From contig NZ_FCOX02000002.1 of NCBI RefSeq assembly GCF_900044055.2, positions 62,001 through 126,000 of the forward strand: a stretch of 64,000 nucleotides of DNA, in the 5' to 3' direction. The notes beneath the pieces were generated by a model. It searched no databases. It saw only the letters and a list, made by a program, of their open reading frames with translations, and had not been told where the DNA came from. This document shows positions 51,758 to 60,196 of the stretch, piece by piece. Both the position numbers and the translations under genes were made by a program. The DNA comes from Caballeronia calidae. Lineage in GTDB: Bacteria; Pseudomonadota; Gammaproteobacteria; Burkholderiales; Burkholderiaceae. The stretch's first letter is position 1, and the number at the start of each line of letters is the position of its first letter.

Positions 51758-52093
51758 GTCATCTCCTGTGTGTTTTATTCGTGCTGGCTGAGCAATGATC
51801 GCGCCTGTTCCGTTCGAAGGCGAGTGAAATCGTAGACGGTTAGTTGCGAGCCGATCGAAAGCACTGAACTTCCATGTGACGCTGCTTCGCACGAATTCGG
51901 AAGTGAACACTCCTGAGCCTGAATGTATTACTTCGGATACCGAATCGTATAACGACGCATTCCGTTCATCGCGGCACCGCGCGACTTGCACGACATTCAA
52001 CTTGAGCTTGCAATAACTTCGCTTCTGGCGCGCCAAGAGACGTGGCATCGTATTTCACACGCCAGTCACAACCCGATCCAAGGAGAACAATCG
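51758..52093. other. Divergent intergenic region
   Basis: No gene is supported. The stretch is AT-richer than its neighbours and must hold promoters for both flanking genes. It contains the inverted repeat TTCGG-ATA-CCGAA (51932-51944) and ends in AAGGAG ahead of the gene at 52094. I do not see convincing -35/-10 pairs. Confidence 0.5.
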
Positions 52094-52648
52094 ATGTCCC
52101 CGACTCGAGCCGCACCCATCAACAAAGAAGAGCTCATCGCGCGATGCCTGCCCTTTCTCGAAGAAGTCAAGGATATGACGACGGATTCGAACGTCGAGCA
52201 ATGGCTCAACACGAAATACGGCGTCGACAGCGCGTTGTACAAGGACCTGGCCCGGCTGATCAGGCGCGGCGTCGAGGAAGGATGGGCGGCGGATGTGGAG
52301 ATTTCAGGGCCGCGATACCGGCGTGCGCGTCTCGTCGCGCCGTGCGCGGAGACCTTCTTCTTCAGCATCACGGCGGTACTGATGGACAGCACCGGCAATC
52401 AGCAGAACAATCCCGAAGGCACTTTCCGCGGCGATTATCACGGGCATCCGTATGGCGAATTCAACATGGTCGTGCCGCTCGACGAAGGCGCGGCGCTCGC
52501 CGGCCCCAACGGATGGTGTCATGGCGGCTGGACGGCGCCCGCGCCGGGCAGCCATCACTATCCGGAAGCGAAGGGCGGCGCCGTGATCGCGCTATTCTTT
52601 CTGCCCGCGGGACGAATTGCCTACGATCTCCAACCGCCCGCGCCCTGA
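52094..52648 (+). CDS. DUF4863 family protein (PnbB-like; possible 4-hydroxylaminobenzoate lyase fold)
   Basis: A 184-residue protein matching the family named after 4-hydroxylaminobenzoate lyase (PnbB). It has YHGHPYGEFNMVVPLDEGAALAGPNGWCHGGWTAPAPGSHHYPEAKGGAVIALFFLPAGRIAY-like order: the YHGHPYGEFN, GWCHGGWTAP, GSHHYPEAKGG and LPAGRI blocks are each visible. The fold is cupin-like and the His residues in these blocks may bind a metal. PnbB converts 4-hydroxylaminobenzoate to protocatechuate in nitrobenzoate degradation. No nitrobenzoate reductase gene lies nearby, so the substrate here is unproven. ATG at 52094 follows AAGGAG. Confidence 0.65.
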   Translation: MSPTRAAPINKEELIARCLPFLEEVKDMTTDSNVEQWLNTKYGVDSALYKDLARLIRRGVEEGWAADVEISGPRYRRARLVAPCAETFFFSITAVLMDSTGNQQNNPEGTFRGDYHGHPYGEFNMVVPLDEGAALAGPNGWCHGGWTAPAPGSHHYPEAKGGAVIALFFLPAGRIAYDLQPPAP

Positions 52649-52682
52649 GACGCTGTCCGCTCGATGAACAACGTCGCGGACC

Positions 52683-53156
52683 TTACTTGGCGGGTTCCTC
52701 GGCCTTCGGAGAAGAAACCGAGCGCGCCGCGCGATTCGCTTCCAGATGAACCGCACGCGCCGCATCCGCCGACGACACGACGCCCGCATTGCCGCCTGCG
52801 AGATCGATTCGCGGCGCGCCCTCGACAAGGGACGTCCAATACCGGTTGCCGCGGCACCAGATCTTGATCGCGCTACGCAGTTCGCGCTCGCTCAGGCCGA
52901 GCTCTTCCGCGTGCTTCATGAGATCGTCGAATATACCGACCTTCAGCGGCACCTTGGGCGCGGGATTCTTCGGGAATGCGAGCGGAAAGCGCTTTTGCAG
53001 CTTGCCTATCGTATGCACGACAGGGTCCACCGGCTTGGCCGGTGCAGCCGGCGCTGGTGCCGGACGCCGCGCGCGCGGCGGCTTTTTCTTCGCTGCGTTG
53101 TTTGCAGCCTGTTTTGCGAGTTGCTCTTTCAGTCCGGCGAGTTGTTCGAAGCCCAT
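52683..53156 (-). CDS. ProQ/FinO-family RNA-binding protein
   Basis: A 157-residue RNA chaperone-like protein. The ProQ/FinO domain covers ~residues 45-120: VVHTIGKLQKRFPLAFPKNPAPKVPLKVGIFDDLMKH-type order is seen, followed by ELRSAIKIWCRGNRYWTSL. The N-terminal extension is Lys/Ala/Pro-rich and basic (AAKKKPPRARRPAPAP), and the C-terminal tail is Ala/Ser-rich. Such proteins bind structured RNAs and 3' ends, affecting sRNA regulation. I start at the ATG 53156; a GTG immediately upstream is in frame. Its stop faces the DUF4863 gene 34 bases away. Confidence 0.88.
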   Translation of the reverse strand: MGFEQLAGLKEQLAKQAANNAAKKKPPRARRPAPAPAAPAKPVDPVVHTIGKLQKRFPLAFPKNPAPKVPLKVGIFDDLMKHAEELGLSERELRSAIKIWCRGNRYWTSLVEGAPRIDLAGGNAGVVSSADAARAVHLEANRAARSVSSPKAEEPAK

Positions 53157-53222
53157 CACATCGTGCCCGTGAAATACGTTTCGGGGATTTTAACAGCCTC
53201 CGATGACGACCTCATTGCGGGC

Positions 53223-53259
53223 TGCGCCCGGCGGCTTGCGAAAGAGGCCACCGGGCGCA
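53223..53259. terminator. Hairpin downstream of small secreted protein gene
   Basis: TGCGCCCGG (53223-53231) and CCGGGCGCA (53251-53259) form a perfect 9-bp inverted repeat with a 19-base spacer, just past the stop of the minus-strand gene ending at 53270. There is no T-tract, so the terminator call is weak. Confidence 0.4.
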
Positions 53260-53269
53260 CGCGGGGCGC

Positions 53270-53536
53270 TCACTGTCCGCCCGAATAGACATTGCAGAAC
53301 GGTTGCGGGGCGCAGTTGACCGCGGCGCCGCCGGACCACTTCGAAGCTTTCCCGCTGGCACTCTGGCCCGTGGCCGCGCCGCCATAAGCGGTATCGCCGG
53401 AAACCGTGGCGCCTTGTGCGTTCTGTTGCGCGGGCGCGGGGATGGACTGCAAGGTGTCGGTTTGCTCCTCTGCCTGGGCGAGGCTTCCGAGCGAAAACGC
53501 GGCCACGAACGCGGCCGAAACAAGAATGGTCTTCAT
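53270..53536 (-). CDS. Small secreted protein of unknown family
   Basis: An 88-residue protein with a good signal peptide (MKTILVSAAFVAAFSLGSLAQA) preceded by AAGGAGG at ideal spacing from the ATG at 53536. The mature part is short, Ala/Gly/Gln-rich (IPAPAQQNAQGATVSGDTAYGG) and ends with two Cys (NCAPQPFCNVYSGGQ). It resembles the C-terminal tail of the DUF4148 protein at 12453 (CVGPIDFCQPYFGS), but lacks the VTRAQVRADL core. Function is unknown; a periplasmic or envelope role is likely. Confidence 0.75.
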   Translation of the reverse strand: MKTILVSAAFVAAFSLGSLAQAEEQTDTLQSIPAPAQQNAQGATVSGDTAYGGAATGQSASGKASKWSGGAAVNCAPQPFCNVYSGGQ

Positions 53537-53736
53537 GACAACCTCCTTCAACGAAGGCTTGCTACTGCCTGACGCGAGAGCCGTCAGGTGAAACCGATGA
53601 ATCGAGTGCGCGAAAGATAGCGCACTCATAGACCTTATACCTAAGCCAGGGCGAAGTTAATCCCTTCGCCCTTTTGAGCATGAACGTTCGAACGGCACCG
53701 GTTTTTTGCGGCTAATGCTCTTGAACGCCGCGCGCA

Positions 53737-54711
53737 TCAGCGGCTTCGCACTTGCCGCGATACGTCGATGAGTTGCTTCCGGAGCCATTGCAGCCCGGGG
53801 TCGGCGTCGTTGCGTTCGTGCCACACGGCACGCACGGTGACATCAGGACAGGCATAAGGTGTTGCGCGCACCTCGAGCTCGCCGCTGCGTTCCAGTTCGC
53901 GGCCAAGCGATGACGGCACCAGCGCGAGCATGTCGCTATGACGCAGCAGCGCGGGAATCGCGAGCGAATGCGCAACGGCCATGCGTACACGCGGCGCATC
54001 GGCGTGATCGGCGAAGCCGCGCTCTAACGCCTCACGATCGAACATCTCCGATTGCCGCGCGAGTCCGCGTTCGACGATGAAGCCGCCCACCGCGCCCTCT
54101 TCCTCTCCGCCCTGCGAGATAGCGACGAGCGGATACGTCAGCAAGTCCTCGCGCGTGAGCGGCCGCTTCGCGATCGCATGCTCGCGATGCAGCAGCAGCA
54201 CATCCGTCTGATCCCATACGCCGATCGAGCGAAAGCGCCGCGGCACGTCCGCGAAGATGCCGATCGCGAGATCGATGCGGCCGACATCGATCTGGCCCGC
54301 GAGATCGAGCCGCGTCGACGGCCGGACGACGAGATCGACGAGCGGCGCTTCCACACGCAGACGCTGACTGAGCCGCCCGAGCAGCAGCGCCGTGATGTAG
54401 TCGTTCGCGGCCAGCACGAAAGTGCGTCGCGCGATGGCCGGATCGAATTCATCGACGCCCAGCGCCGCCTTGATCTGCGCGAGCGCGCCGCGCACCGGCG
54501 TCGCCATGGCCAGTGCGCGCACGGTGGGTTCCATGCCGCGTCCGGTGCGCACGAAGAGATCGTCGCCGAGCGCGTCGCGCATGCGTCCGAGCGCGTGACT
54601 GATCGCGGATTGACTGAGATTCAGACGCTTTCCCGCGAGCACGAGATTGCGGTCTTCGAAGATCGCGTCGAATACGCGCAACAGATTGAGATCGATGCGA
54701 TCCGCCGCCAT
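53737..54711 (-). CDS. LysR-family regulator of the amine-oxygenase cluster
   Basis: A 324-residue LysR regulator. The HTH covers ~6-65 (LNLLRVFDAIFEDRNLVLAGKRLNLSQSAISHALGRM). The effector domain has TFVLAANDYITALLLGRLSQ and DLAIGIFADVPRRFRS, in the NodD/NahR-like style. I start at the ATG 54711, four bases after the stop of the amidohydrolase gene; a longer frame upstream would overlap it. It is last in the series oxygenase - synthetase - ferredoxin - reductase - amidohydrolase - regulator, and so is likely to control it together with the GntR at 60197. Confidence 0.9.
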   Translation of the reverse strand: MAADRIDLNLLRVFDAIFEDRNLVLAGKRLNLSQSAISHALGRMRDALGDDLFVRTGRGMEPTVRALAMATPVRGALAQIKAALGVDEFDPAIARRTFVLAANDYITALLLGRLSQRLRVEAPLVDLVVRPSTRLDLAGQIDVGRIDLAIGIFADVPRRFRSIGVWDQTDVLLLHREHAIAKRPLTREDLLTYPLVAISQGGEEEGAVGGFIVERGLARQSEMFDREALERGFADHADAPRVRMAVAHSLAIPALLRHSDMLALVPSSLGRELERSGELEVRATPYACPDVTVRAVWHERNDADPGLQWLRKQLIDVSRQVRSR

Positions 54712-54715
54712 GGCA

Positions 54716-55468
54716 TCAATCCTCGTCCCGCATCGCGTAGCGCCTGCAGCTCGCGCCGAACGATTCGAACAGCGCACGCGAAAGTGCGTCGCTTGCGACC
54801 ATCGCTTCGGGATGCCATTGCACGCCGATCGCGAACGCAGGGCCATCGAGACGGATCGCTTCGATGAGGCCATCCGGCGCGCGCGCTTCGACAGCAAGAC
54901 GGGCCCCGAGCTTCGCGACGCCCTGACGATGCAGCGAGTTCACGCGCACACGCTGCGCCCCGCCCGCGAGCTTCGATAACGCGCCGTCATCGACGAGTTC
55001 GATTTCATGACGATAACGATAGCGTGTGAGCAGATCCTCGCTCAGGTCTTCGAGATGATCGTCGGAATGCCCCGACGCATGAATGTCGGGATGCAAGGTG
55101 CCGCCGAACGCGACGTTCATCTCCTGAAAGCCGCGGCATATGCCGAGCAGGGGCATGCCGCGCGCCGCCGCGCCGCGCATCAGTTCCAGCGCGACATGAT
55201 CGCGGTCGGGATCGACGAGCATATCGGCGTCTGCGACTGCGCCGTATCGCGTCGAGTCGACATTCGACGCGCCGCCGGGAAACAGCAGCAGGCCGCTCAC
55301 GCCATCGAGATAGTCCGTGACCGACTCGATATCACGCGATGCGGGTATCAAGACCGGAATGACGTTCGCGCACGTCATCAAGGCGCGCACATAGCTGTGC
55401 TTCGCGCTATGCAGGTCGTAATCGCCGACGAAGAACCGGTCGCACACGACACCCACGAGCGGCTTCAT
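54716..55468 (-). CDS. Gamma-glutamyl-gamma-aminobutyrate hydrolase family protein (class I GATase, C26)
   Basis: A 250-residue PuuD-like peptidase C26. The nucleophile Cys is in PLLGICRGFQEMNVAFGG near residue 110, and the His/Glu pair in IGVQWHPEAMV near residue 222. SGLLLFPGGASNVD precedes them. Family members cleave gamma-glutamyl amides, as PuuD does for gamma-glutamyl-GABA. In the aniline system AtdA2 has this fold beside the ligase AtdA1. Here it would remove glutamate from a gamma-glutamylated intermediate. Its start overlaps the reductase stop by four bases. Confidence 0.9.
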   Translation of the reverse strand: MKPLVGVVCDRFFVGDYDLHSAKHSYVRALMTCANVIPVLIPASRDIESVTDYLDGVSGLLLFPGGASNVDSTRYGAVADADMLVDPDRDHVALELMRGAAARGMPLLGICRGFQEMNVAFGGTLHPDIHASGHSDDHLEDLSEDLLTRYRYRHEIELVDDGALSKLAGGAQRVRVNSLHRQGVAKLGARLAVEARAPDGLIEAIRLDGPAFAIGVQWHPEAMVASDALSRALFESFGASCRRYAMRDED

Positions 55469-56688
55469 TGCACCACTCCTTTTAAATCGAACGCCGGATC
55501 TTGCGCGTCTTGCGGCGAAAGGCGTGCGCCTTTCGCGAGCAGCTTGCGCGCGAGCATATGGTCTTGCGGACGATTGATGCTATCCACCGCCATCAACGCA
55601 GCGTCGCGGAAGTAAAAGATCGAAAACTTCCGTTCTTCGACGGAACCGCGCAACGCCTGATGCGTGAAGCCCGCGTTGATGCCCGCCATCTGCAGCTTGA
55701 GATCGTATTGATCGGACCAGAACCACGGCACCGCGCGATACGGCTGCGGCCGCCCTGCGACGGCGAGCGCCGCCACTTTCGCCATATCGTTCGCGTTCTG
55801 CACCGACTCGATGCGGCAGGCACGCGCGTCCTGCGCCCAATGCGGCACGAATGCGGCGCAATCGCCCGCGGCGACGATCGCCGGATCGCTCGTGCGCGCG
55901 CATTCATCGACGACGATGCCGCCCGCCACCGTCAGGCCGCACTCCGCGGCAAGCTCCGTATTCGGTATCACGCCGATACCGACCACGACGAGATCGCACT
56001 GCAGGTGCGTGTCGTCATCGAGCACGACCGACACCGCATCATGCAGCGGCCGCAGCGCGACGACCTTGCGCCCGAACTCGAACGCGACGCCTTTGTCGGC
56101 ATGTGCGCGCTGCATATACGCCGATATCCACGGCGACGCGACGCGCGCAAGCAGACGCGGCTCGGTTTCCACGACCGTCACCTCGATACCTTTCTGGCGC
56201 AGCGAAGCCGCCGCTTCGAGACCGATATAACCGCCGCCGATCACGACCGCGCGCCGCGCGGTGCATGCCGTTTGCGCAAGGCGCCGTGCATCGCGAAGGT
56301 CGCGCAGATAGTGGACGGCATCGAGCGTCGCGCCCGGGCAATCGAGCTTGCGCACGCGCGCGCCCGTCGTCAGCGCGAGATGATCGTAAGCGATGCGCAT
56401 GCCGTCATGCATCTGAATCTCGCGATGCGTGCGATCGATATGGGTCGCGCGCATCGACGGCATCCATTCGATCTTCTCTTCGTCGAAGAAGGCTTGCGAG
56501 CGCAAAGGCAAGCGCTCCTCGCTGAAACCGCCTGTGAGAAAGCCCTTCGACAAGGGCGGGCGCTGATAAGGCGCATCGGCTTCGTCGCCGACGAGCACGA
56601 TGCGACCTTCACAGCCGGATTCGCGCGCGGACGCCGCGAGCTGAACACCCGCATACGATGCGCCGACGATCACGAGCGTGCCATTCAT
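55465..56688 (-). CDS. FAD-dependent ferredoxin reductase (rhodocoxin/putidaredoxin reductase type)
   Basis: A 407-residue FAD/NAD(P)H oxidoreductase. The FAD motif is VIVGASYAGVQLAASARE (residues 5-22), a second GxGxxG VVIGGGYIGLEAAASL near residue 150 binds NAD(P)H, and the late FAD motif GGIVVDECARTSDPAIVAAGDCA is near 266. The C-terminal domain carries WFWSDQYDLKLQMAG, typical of putidaredoxin reductases. It passes electrons from NAD(P)H to the ferredoxin encoded immediately upstream (four-base gap), and so to the Rieske oxygenase. Confidence 0.92.
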   Translation of the reverse strand: MNGTLVIVGASYAGVQLAASARESGCEGRIVLVGDEADAPYQRPPLSKGFLTGGFSEERLPLRSQAFFDEEKIEWMPSMRATHIDRTHREIQMHDGMRIAYDHLALTTGARVRKLDCPGATLDAVHYLRDLRDARRLAQTACTARRAVVIGGGYIGLEAAASLRQKGIEVTVVETEPRLLARVASPWISAYMQRAHADKGVAFEFGRKVVALRPLHDAVSVVLDDDTHLQCDLVVVGIGVIPNTELAAECGLTVAGGIVVDECARTSDPAIVAAGDCAAFVPHWAQDARACRIESVQNANDMAKVAALAVAGRPQPYRAVPWFWSDQYDLKLQMAGINAGFTHQALRGSVEERKFSIFYFRDAALMAVDSINRPQDHMLARKLLAKGARLSPQDAQDPAFDLKGVVQ

Positions 56689-56692
56689 ATCT

Positions 56693-57016
56693 TCACCCTT
56701 GCCTTTGCGGAATCTGCACGACGAGTCCGCTCATCGCGGCGCTCATCACGAGCTGACAACTGAGCCGGCTTTCGGGACGACGCGCAGCCAAGACGCCATC
56801 GAGCAATTCGAGTTCCGATTCGTCGGGCGATGGAAGTTCCGCCGTCGACGATGCATCGATATAAACATGACACGTCGCGCAAGACAAGCATCCGCCGCAT
56901 TCGGCGTCGATGCCGCGCACGTTGTTATGGATCGCGGCTTCCATGACGCTCGTGCCATCGGGCACGTCGATCTCGCGTCGTTCGCCGTCGCGCAGAATAT
57001 AAGTAACGATGGGCAT
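56693..57016 (-). CDS. Adrenodoxin-type [2Fe-2S] ferredoxin
   Basis: A 107-residue ferredoxin. Four Cys ligands are visible in the order C-X5-C-X2-C (ECGGCLSCATCHVYID, ~residues 39-54) and a later Cys in RLSCQL near residue 86; an extra Cys falls inside the first loop. The spacing is that of adrenodoxin, terpredoxin and rhodocoxin. These serve cytochromes P450 but also Rieske oxygenases. Its place between a Rieske oxygenase/ligase pair and its own reductase makes it the oxygenase's electron donor. AAGGAG precedes the ATG at 57016. Confidence 0.92.
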   Translation of the reverse strand: MPIVTYILRDGERREIDVPDGTSVMEAAIHNNVRGIDAECGGCLSCATCHVYIDASSTAELPSPDESELELLDGVLAARRPESRLSCQLVMSAAMSGLVVQIPQRQG

Positions 57017-57042
57017 GACATTTCTCCTTTGCGAGCGCGCCG

Positions 57043-58479
57043 TCAGAACGCTTCGAAATACTCGCGGTGTTCCCACTCGGTGACTTCCAGATTGAAGCGG
57101 TCGATCTCCGCTTGCTTCAGCTTGCAGAAGTAATCGATGAACGCGCTGCCGAAGCCTTCGCGCAGGCACTCATCGGCGCGCAAGGCATCGAGTGCATCGC
57201 TCAACGTGCGCGGCAGCGCGTCGGCTCGTGTTTCATAGGGCGTGTCGGCTGAAGGCGGCAATTCGAGCTTGCGACGTATGCCATCGAGGCCCGAGATGAC
57301 TTGCGAACCGAAATACAGATAAGGATTCGCGGTCGGCTCGCCCACGCGGTTCTCGATGCGGCTCGCGGGATCATTCGCGCCGCCGAGCACGCGCAGCATC
57401 ACGCCGCGGTTATCGCGTCCCCAGATCGCGCGATCGGGCGCGTTCGAATAAGGTCGATAACGCCGATAGCCGTTGATGGTCGGCGTCGACAACGAAGTCG
57501 CGCCTTGGGCATGCGCAAGCAAACCCGCGAGATAGCGTTGACCGGTGATCGACAAAGCCTGCGATTCATCGTCCGGCATGAACGCGTTCCTGCCGTCGCC
57601 CGAATGCACGAGCGATTGATGCAGATGCCATCCGCTCGACACGACATTCGGAATGCGCGGACGGCACATGAAGGTCGCGTGATAACCGTTGCGCTGGCAA
57701 ATCTGCTTCACCGCGCTGCGAAACAGCACCATGTCGTCGGCGCTTCTGATGCCTTTCTTCGGCGCGAACGTGAACTCGAACTGGCTCGGCCCGTATTCCA
57801 CTTCGAGCGAGCGCACATCGAGGCCGAGTCCTTCGACATTGCGGCGAAGCAATTCCATCACATCGTCGACGGCGTCATAGCGCAACTCCGTCAGATATTG
57901 ATAACCATGCGACAGCAATTCGACATCGGGCGGCAAGCCAGGCTGCCCCGAATGCTCGGGCTTCATGTGCGGGTCCGTGACCTTGAAAACATGAAACTCC
58001 ACTTCGAGGCCCGAGACGAATTCATAGCCGTGATTCGAAAGCTGATCGAGCGCGCGGCGAAAGAGATGTCGTGTTCCGAACGGCACGGGCATGCCGTTGG
58101 CGAAGTGCACATCGCATAGCACCCATCCCGTATGCGGCGCCCACGGCAGGACGCGAAACGTTTCGGGATCGGCAACCATCAGCGTGTCGCATGCGCCCTG
58201 CATCTCGGGCATGTCGAAGCCGCCGCCCGTCGTGAACACAGGAAACACCGTGCGATGCGACGTGTCCTTGGCGAAGAGCGTCGTCGTCAGCGTGACGCCG
58301 CTTTTCATCGCCCTGATCGCCTCGTCGACGACGAGCGTCTTGCCGCGCAGCAAGCCGTGTTGATCAGGAAACGAGAAGCGCACGACTTTCACGGCGCTTT
58401 TCTTCAGTTGCTCGACGAGTCCGGCATACGCGGCATGCTGCGCGTCCGTCCACAATCCATGAGTTTCTACGAAAGACAT
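57043..58479 (-). CDS. Glutamine synthetase-family ligase (probable gamma-glutamylamide synthetase)
   Basis: A 478-residue glutamine synthetase family protein. Catalytic elements are SGLEVEFHVF (residues ~142-151), EVEYGPSQFEFTFAP, SSGWHLHQSL, and the ATP/Glu-binding Arg-rich block ASRIENRVGEPTANPYLY near 390. It lacks the adenylylation Tyr region of canonical GlnA. Paralogues such as PuuA, IpuC and AtdA1 join glutamate to amines. Beside a Rieske oxygenase and a gamma-glutamyl hydrolase, it probably glutamylates an amine substrate before oxidation. It lies 60 bases downstream of the oxygenase gene, and the ferredoxin follows 26 bases later. Confidence 0.88.
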   Translation of the reverse strand: MSFVETHGLWTDAQHAAYAGLVEQLKKSAVKVVRFSFPDQHGLLRGKTLVVDEAIRAMKSGVTLTTTLFAKDTSHRTVFPVFTTGGGFDMPEMQGACDTLMVADPETFRVLPWAPHTGWVLCDVHFANGMPVPFGTRHLFRRALDQLSNHGYEFVSGLEVEFHVFKVTDPHMKPEHSGQPGLPPDVELLSHGYQYLTELRYDAVDDVMELLRRNVEGLGLDVRSLEVEYGPSQFEFTFAPKKGIRSADDMVLFRSAVKQICQRNGYHATFMCRPRIPNVVSSGWHLHQSLVHSGDGRNAFMPDDESQALSITGQRYLAGLLAHAQGATSLSTPTINGYRRYRPYSNAPDRAIWGRDNRGVMLRVLGGANDPASRIENRVGEPTANPYLYFGSQVISGLDGIRRKLELPPSADTPYETRADALPRTLSDALDALRADECLREGFGSAFIDYFCKLKQAEIDRFNLEVTEWEHREYFEAF

Positions 58480-58539
58480 ATCCGTTCCGCGCGGCCGCGT
58501 GATGCGCCGCGCGCTCCATTAGGTTGCGGGTCGGTTCGT

Positions 58540-59856
58540 TCAGGCTTTCGGCGCGGGCCACGGCGCGTTCACGCGGCGCTTCACGTCGGACTCTTTCCAG
58601 TACTCGTCCCAGCGATCCGCGGGCCCGATGCCGTCGATCGATGCAGGACCGGTGAGATGCGCGGCCTCTTCTTCGTCGATCAGCATCAGCGTCTTCTCGC
58701 CCGCTTGCGTCTTTTCGATCGCATCGACGAGCAAGCGACGATACGCAATGATTCCCTTGTCGGTCGTGCCGAGATGCTCGCGCGTGCGGTCCTGGATCGC
58801 GCCCTGCGATTCGACGGCCCATTGATCGTGCACGTTGATATCGAAGCCCATGCCCGTGTAGGTCTCGCTCAACTGCTCCTGCGGATCGAAGCCGTAGTGG
58901 TTGCGCTTGTTCTTGCGCGACGTGTAATCGGGCAGCTCGTACAGTTCGAGCCGCTGCTCGCGCATCTGCGCCTTGTCGGTCGGCGCGCCGAAGCTCGTGA
59001 AGATCGCGTACCAGTAGCAGTTTTCATCGTCGACGGGCACGTGCCATTGCGTGATGGTCATCTCCGAGCTCATCGGAATCACGAAGGCTTGCGGAAACAC
59101 GACATTGGTCACGCGCACATGCGTATGCGCCTCGTCGAGCGCGCGTTTGGCGATCAGACGCAGCCCGTAATCCGCCGGGCTCACGAGAATCTCGGGCGAT
59201 TCGAACTCGCGCAGCACCTTCGTGATCGGCATGTTCGAATCCGCCGACGCGCCGCGAAACTGCTTGCCGTAGCTCTCGCTCACGTCTTCGTCCTCGAAGA
59301 AGCGATGCAGAAACGACGCGTGCGCCGGATCGATGCCCACTTCGAGCGCCTGCAGCCAGTTGCATTCGAAGAGTCCCTTGAACGCGAAGGTGTAGGCATC
59401 GGGCGCGGCGAAGCAGTCGAAGTTCGGAAACGCCGGCGGCTCGCCCTTGCCGATGTAGCCGAACAGAACGCCGGCCTTCTCGATGACCGGATACGCCGAC
59501 TGGCGCACCTTGTTGCAGAGCGTGCTGCCGACAGGCTCGCCCGGCGTCGAGAGACAGCGGCCGTCCACATCGAAGAGCCAGCCGTGAAAGGCGCAGCGCA
59601 GGCCGCCGCCTTCGAGACGACCCGCCGCGAGATCGGCGCCGCGATGCGGGCAGTCGCGGTCCAGCATGCCGTAACGGCCCTGTTCGTCCTTGAACACGAC
59701 GAAATCCTGACCCATCAGGCGCACGGCTTTCACCGGGCGTTCGGCCGGCAATTCCTCGACGAGCGCCACGGGCTGCCAGTACCGGCGCAGCAGTTGGCCG
59801 GCGGGCGTGCCCTTGCCGACGCGGGTGATCGTGTCGTTTTGCTGCGAACTCATCAT
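58540..59856 (-). CDS. Rieske non-haem iron oxygenase, terminal component
   Basis: About 438 residues. The Rieske centre is C69-P-H71 and C88-A-F-H91 (RDCPHRGADL, RCAFHGWLF). The mononuclear iron site is in DPAHASFLHRFF, His-X4-His near residue 174. The sequence is like the one-subunit phthalate 4,5-dioxygenase/demethylase group, with no beta-subunit gene nearby. It would oxidise the glutamylated amine or an aromatic or N-alkyl group. The start at 59856 (MMSSQQND) has GGAG upstream; the frame is open further upstream without a ribosome site. First gene of the minus-strand cluster. Confidence 0.92.
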   Translation of the reverse strand: MMSSQQNDTITRVGKGTPAGQLLRRYWQPVALVEELPAERPVKAVRLMGQDFVVFKDEQGRYGMLDRDCPHRGADLAAGRLEGGGLRCAFHGWLFDVDGRCLSTPGEPVGSTLCNKVRQSAYPVIEKAGVLFGYIGKGEPPAFPNFDCFAAPDAYTFAFKGLFECNWLQALEVGIDPAHASFLHRFFEDEDVSESYGKQFRGASADSNMPITKVLREFESPEILVSPADYGLRLIAKRALDEAHTHVRVTNVVFPQAFVIPMSSEMTITQWHVPVDDENCYWYAIFTSFGAPTDKAQMREQRLELYELPDYTSRKNKRNHYGFDPQEQLSETYTGMGFDINVHDQWAVESQGAIQDRTREHLGTTDKGIIAYRRLLVDAIEKTQAGEKTLMLIDEEEAAHLTGPASIDGIGPADRWDEYWKESDVKRRVNAPWPAPKA

Positions 59857-60196
59857 GGCTTTGTCTCCGGTTCGATTGAATTCACGCGTCGGCTTCTTGC
59901 ATGCAGAACGGCGTGTCGATGGATGAGAGAATAGGCCTAGTGAGCACATTTGCACAAGCAATGTATGCAGCATGCTCGCTCGAAATGAATTTCACTGGCG
60001 GTCCATAACTGCATAATATGCTGTTTTACATGATATTTTGTCCATTTATCCGGAATTACCCTATAGGCGCCGAAAAGGAGATAATCGGCCGCTCTGCATA
60101 CATCAGAAAACATAAGCTCTTTCGAATGTACAGATCCAACGCACGTCAGGCGCCCGATCGCCTAGAATCATCCCAACGGCGAACGGAGAGAAAGCG
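59857..60196. promoter_or_regulatory. Divergent promoter region with palindromes
   Basis: This 340-bp AT-rich gap separates the oxygenase operon from the GntR gene. The perfect palindrome GCATAATATGC lies at 60011-60021, and TGCAGCATGC at 59965-59974 is a similar, weaker one. FCD-type GntR operators are often short AT-rich palindromes, so these are candidate sites. No gene is supported. Confidence 0.55.
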
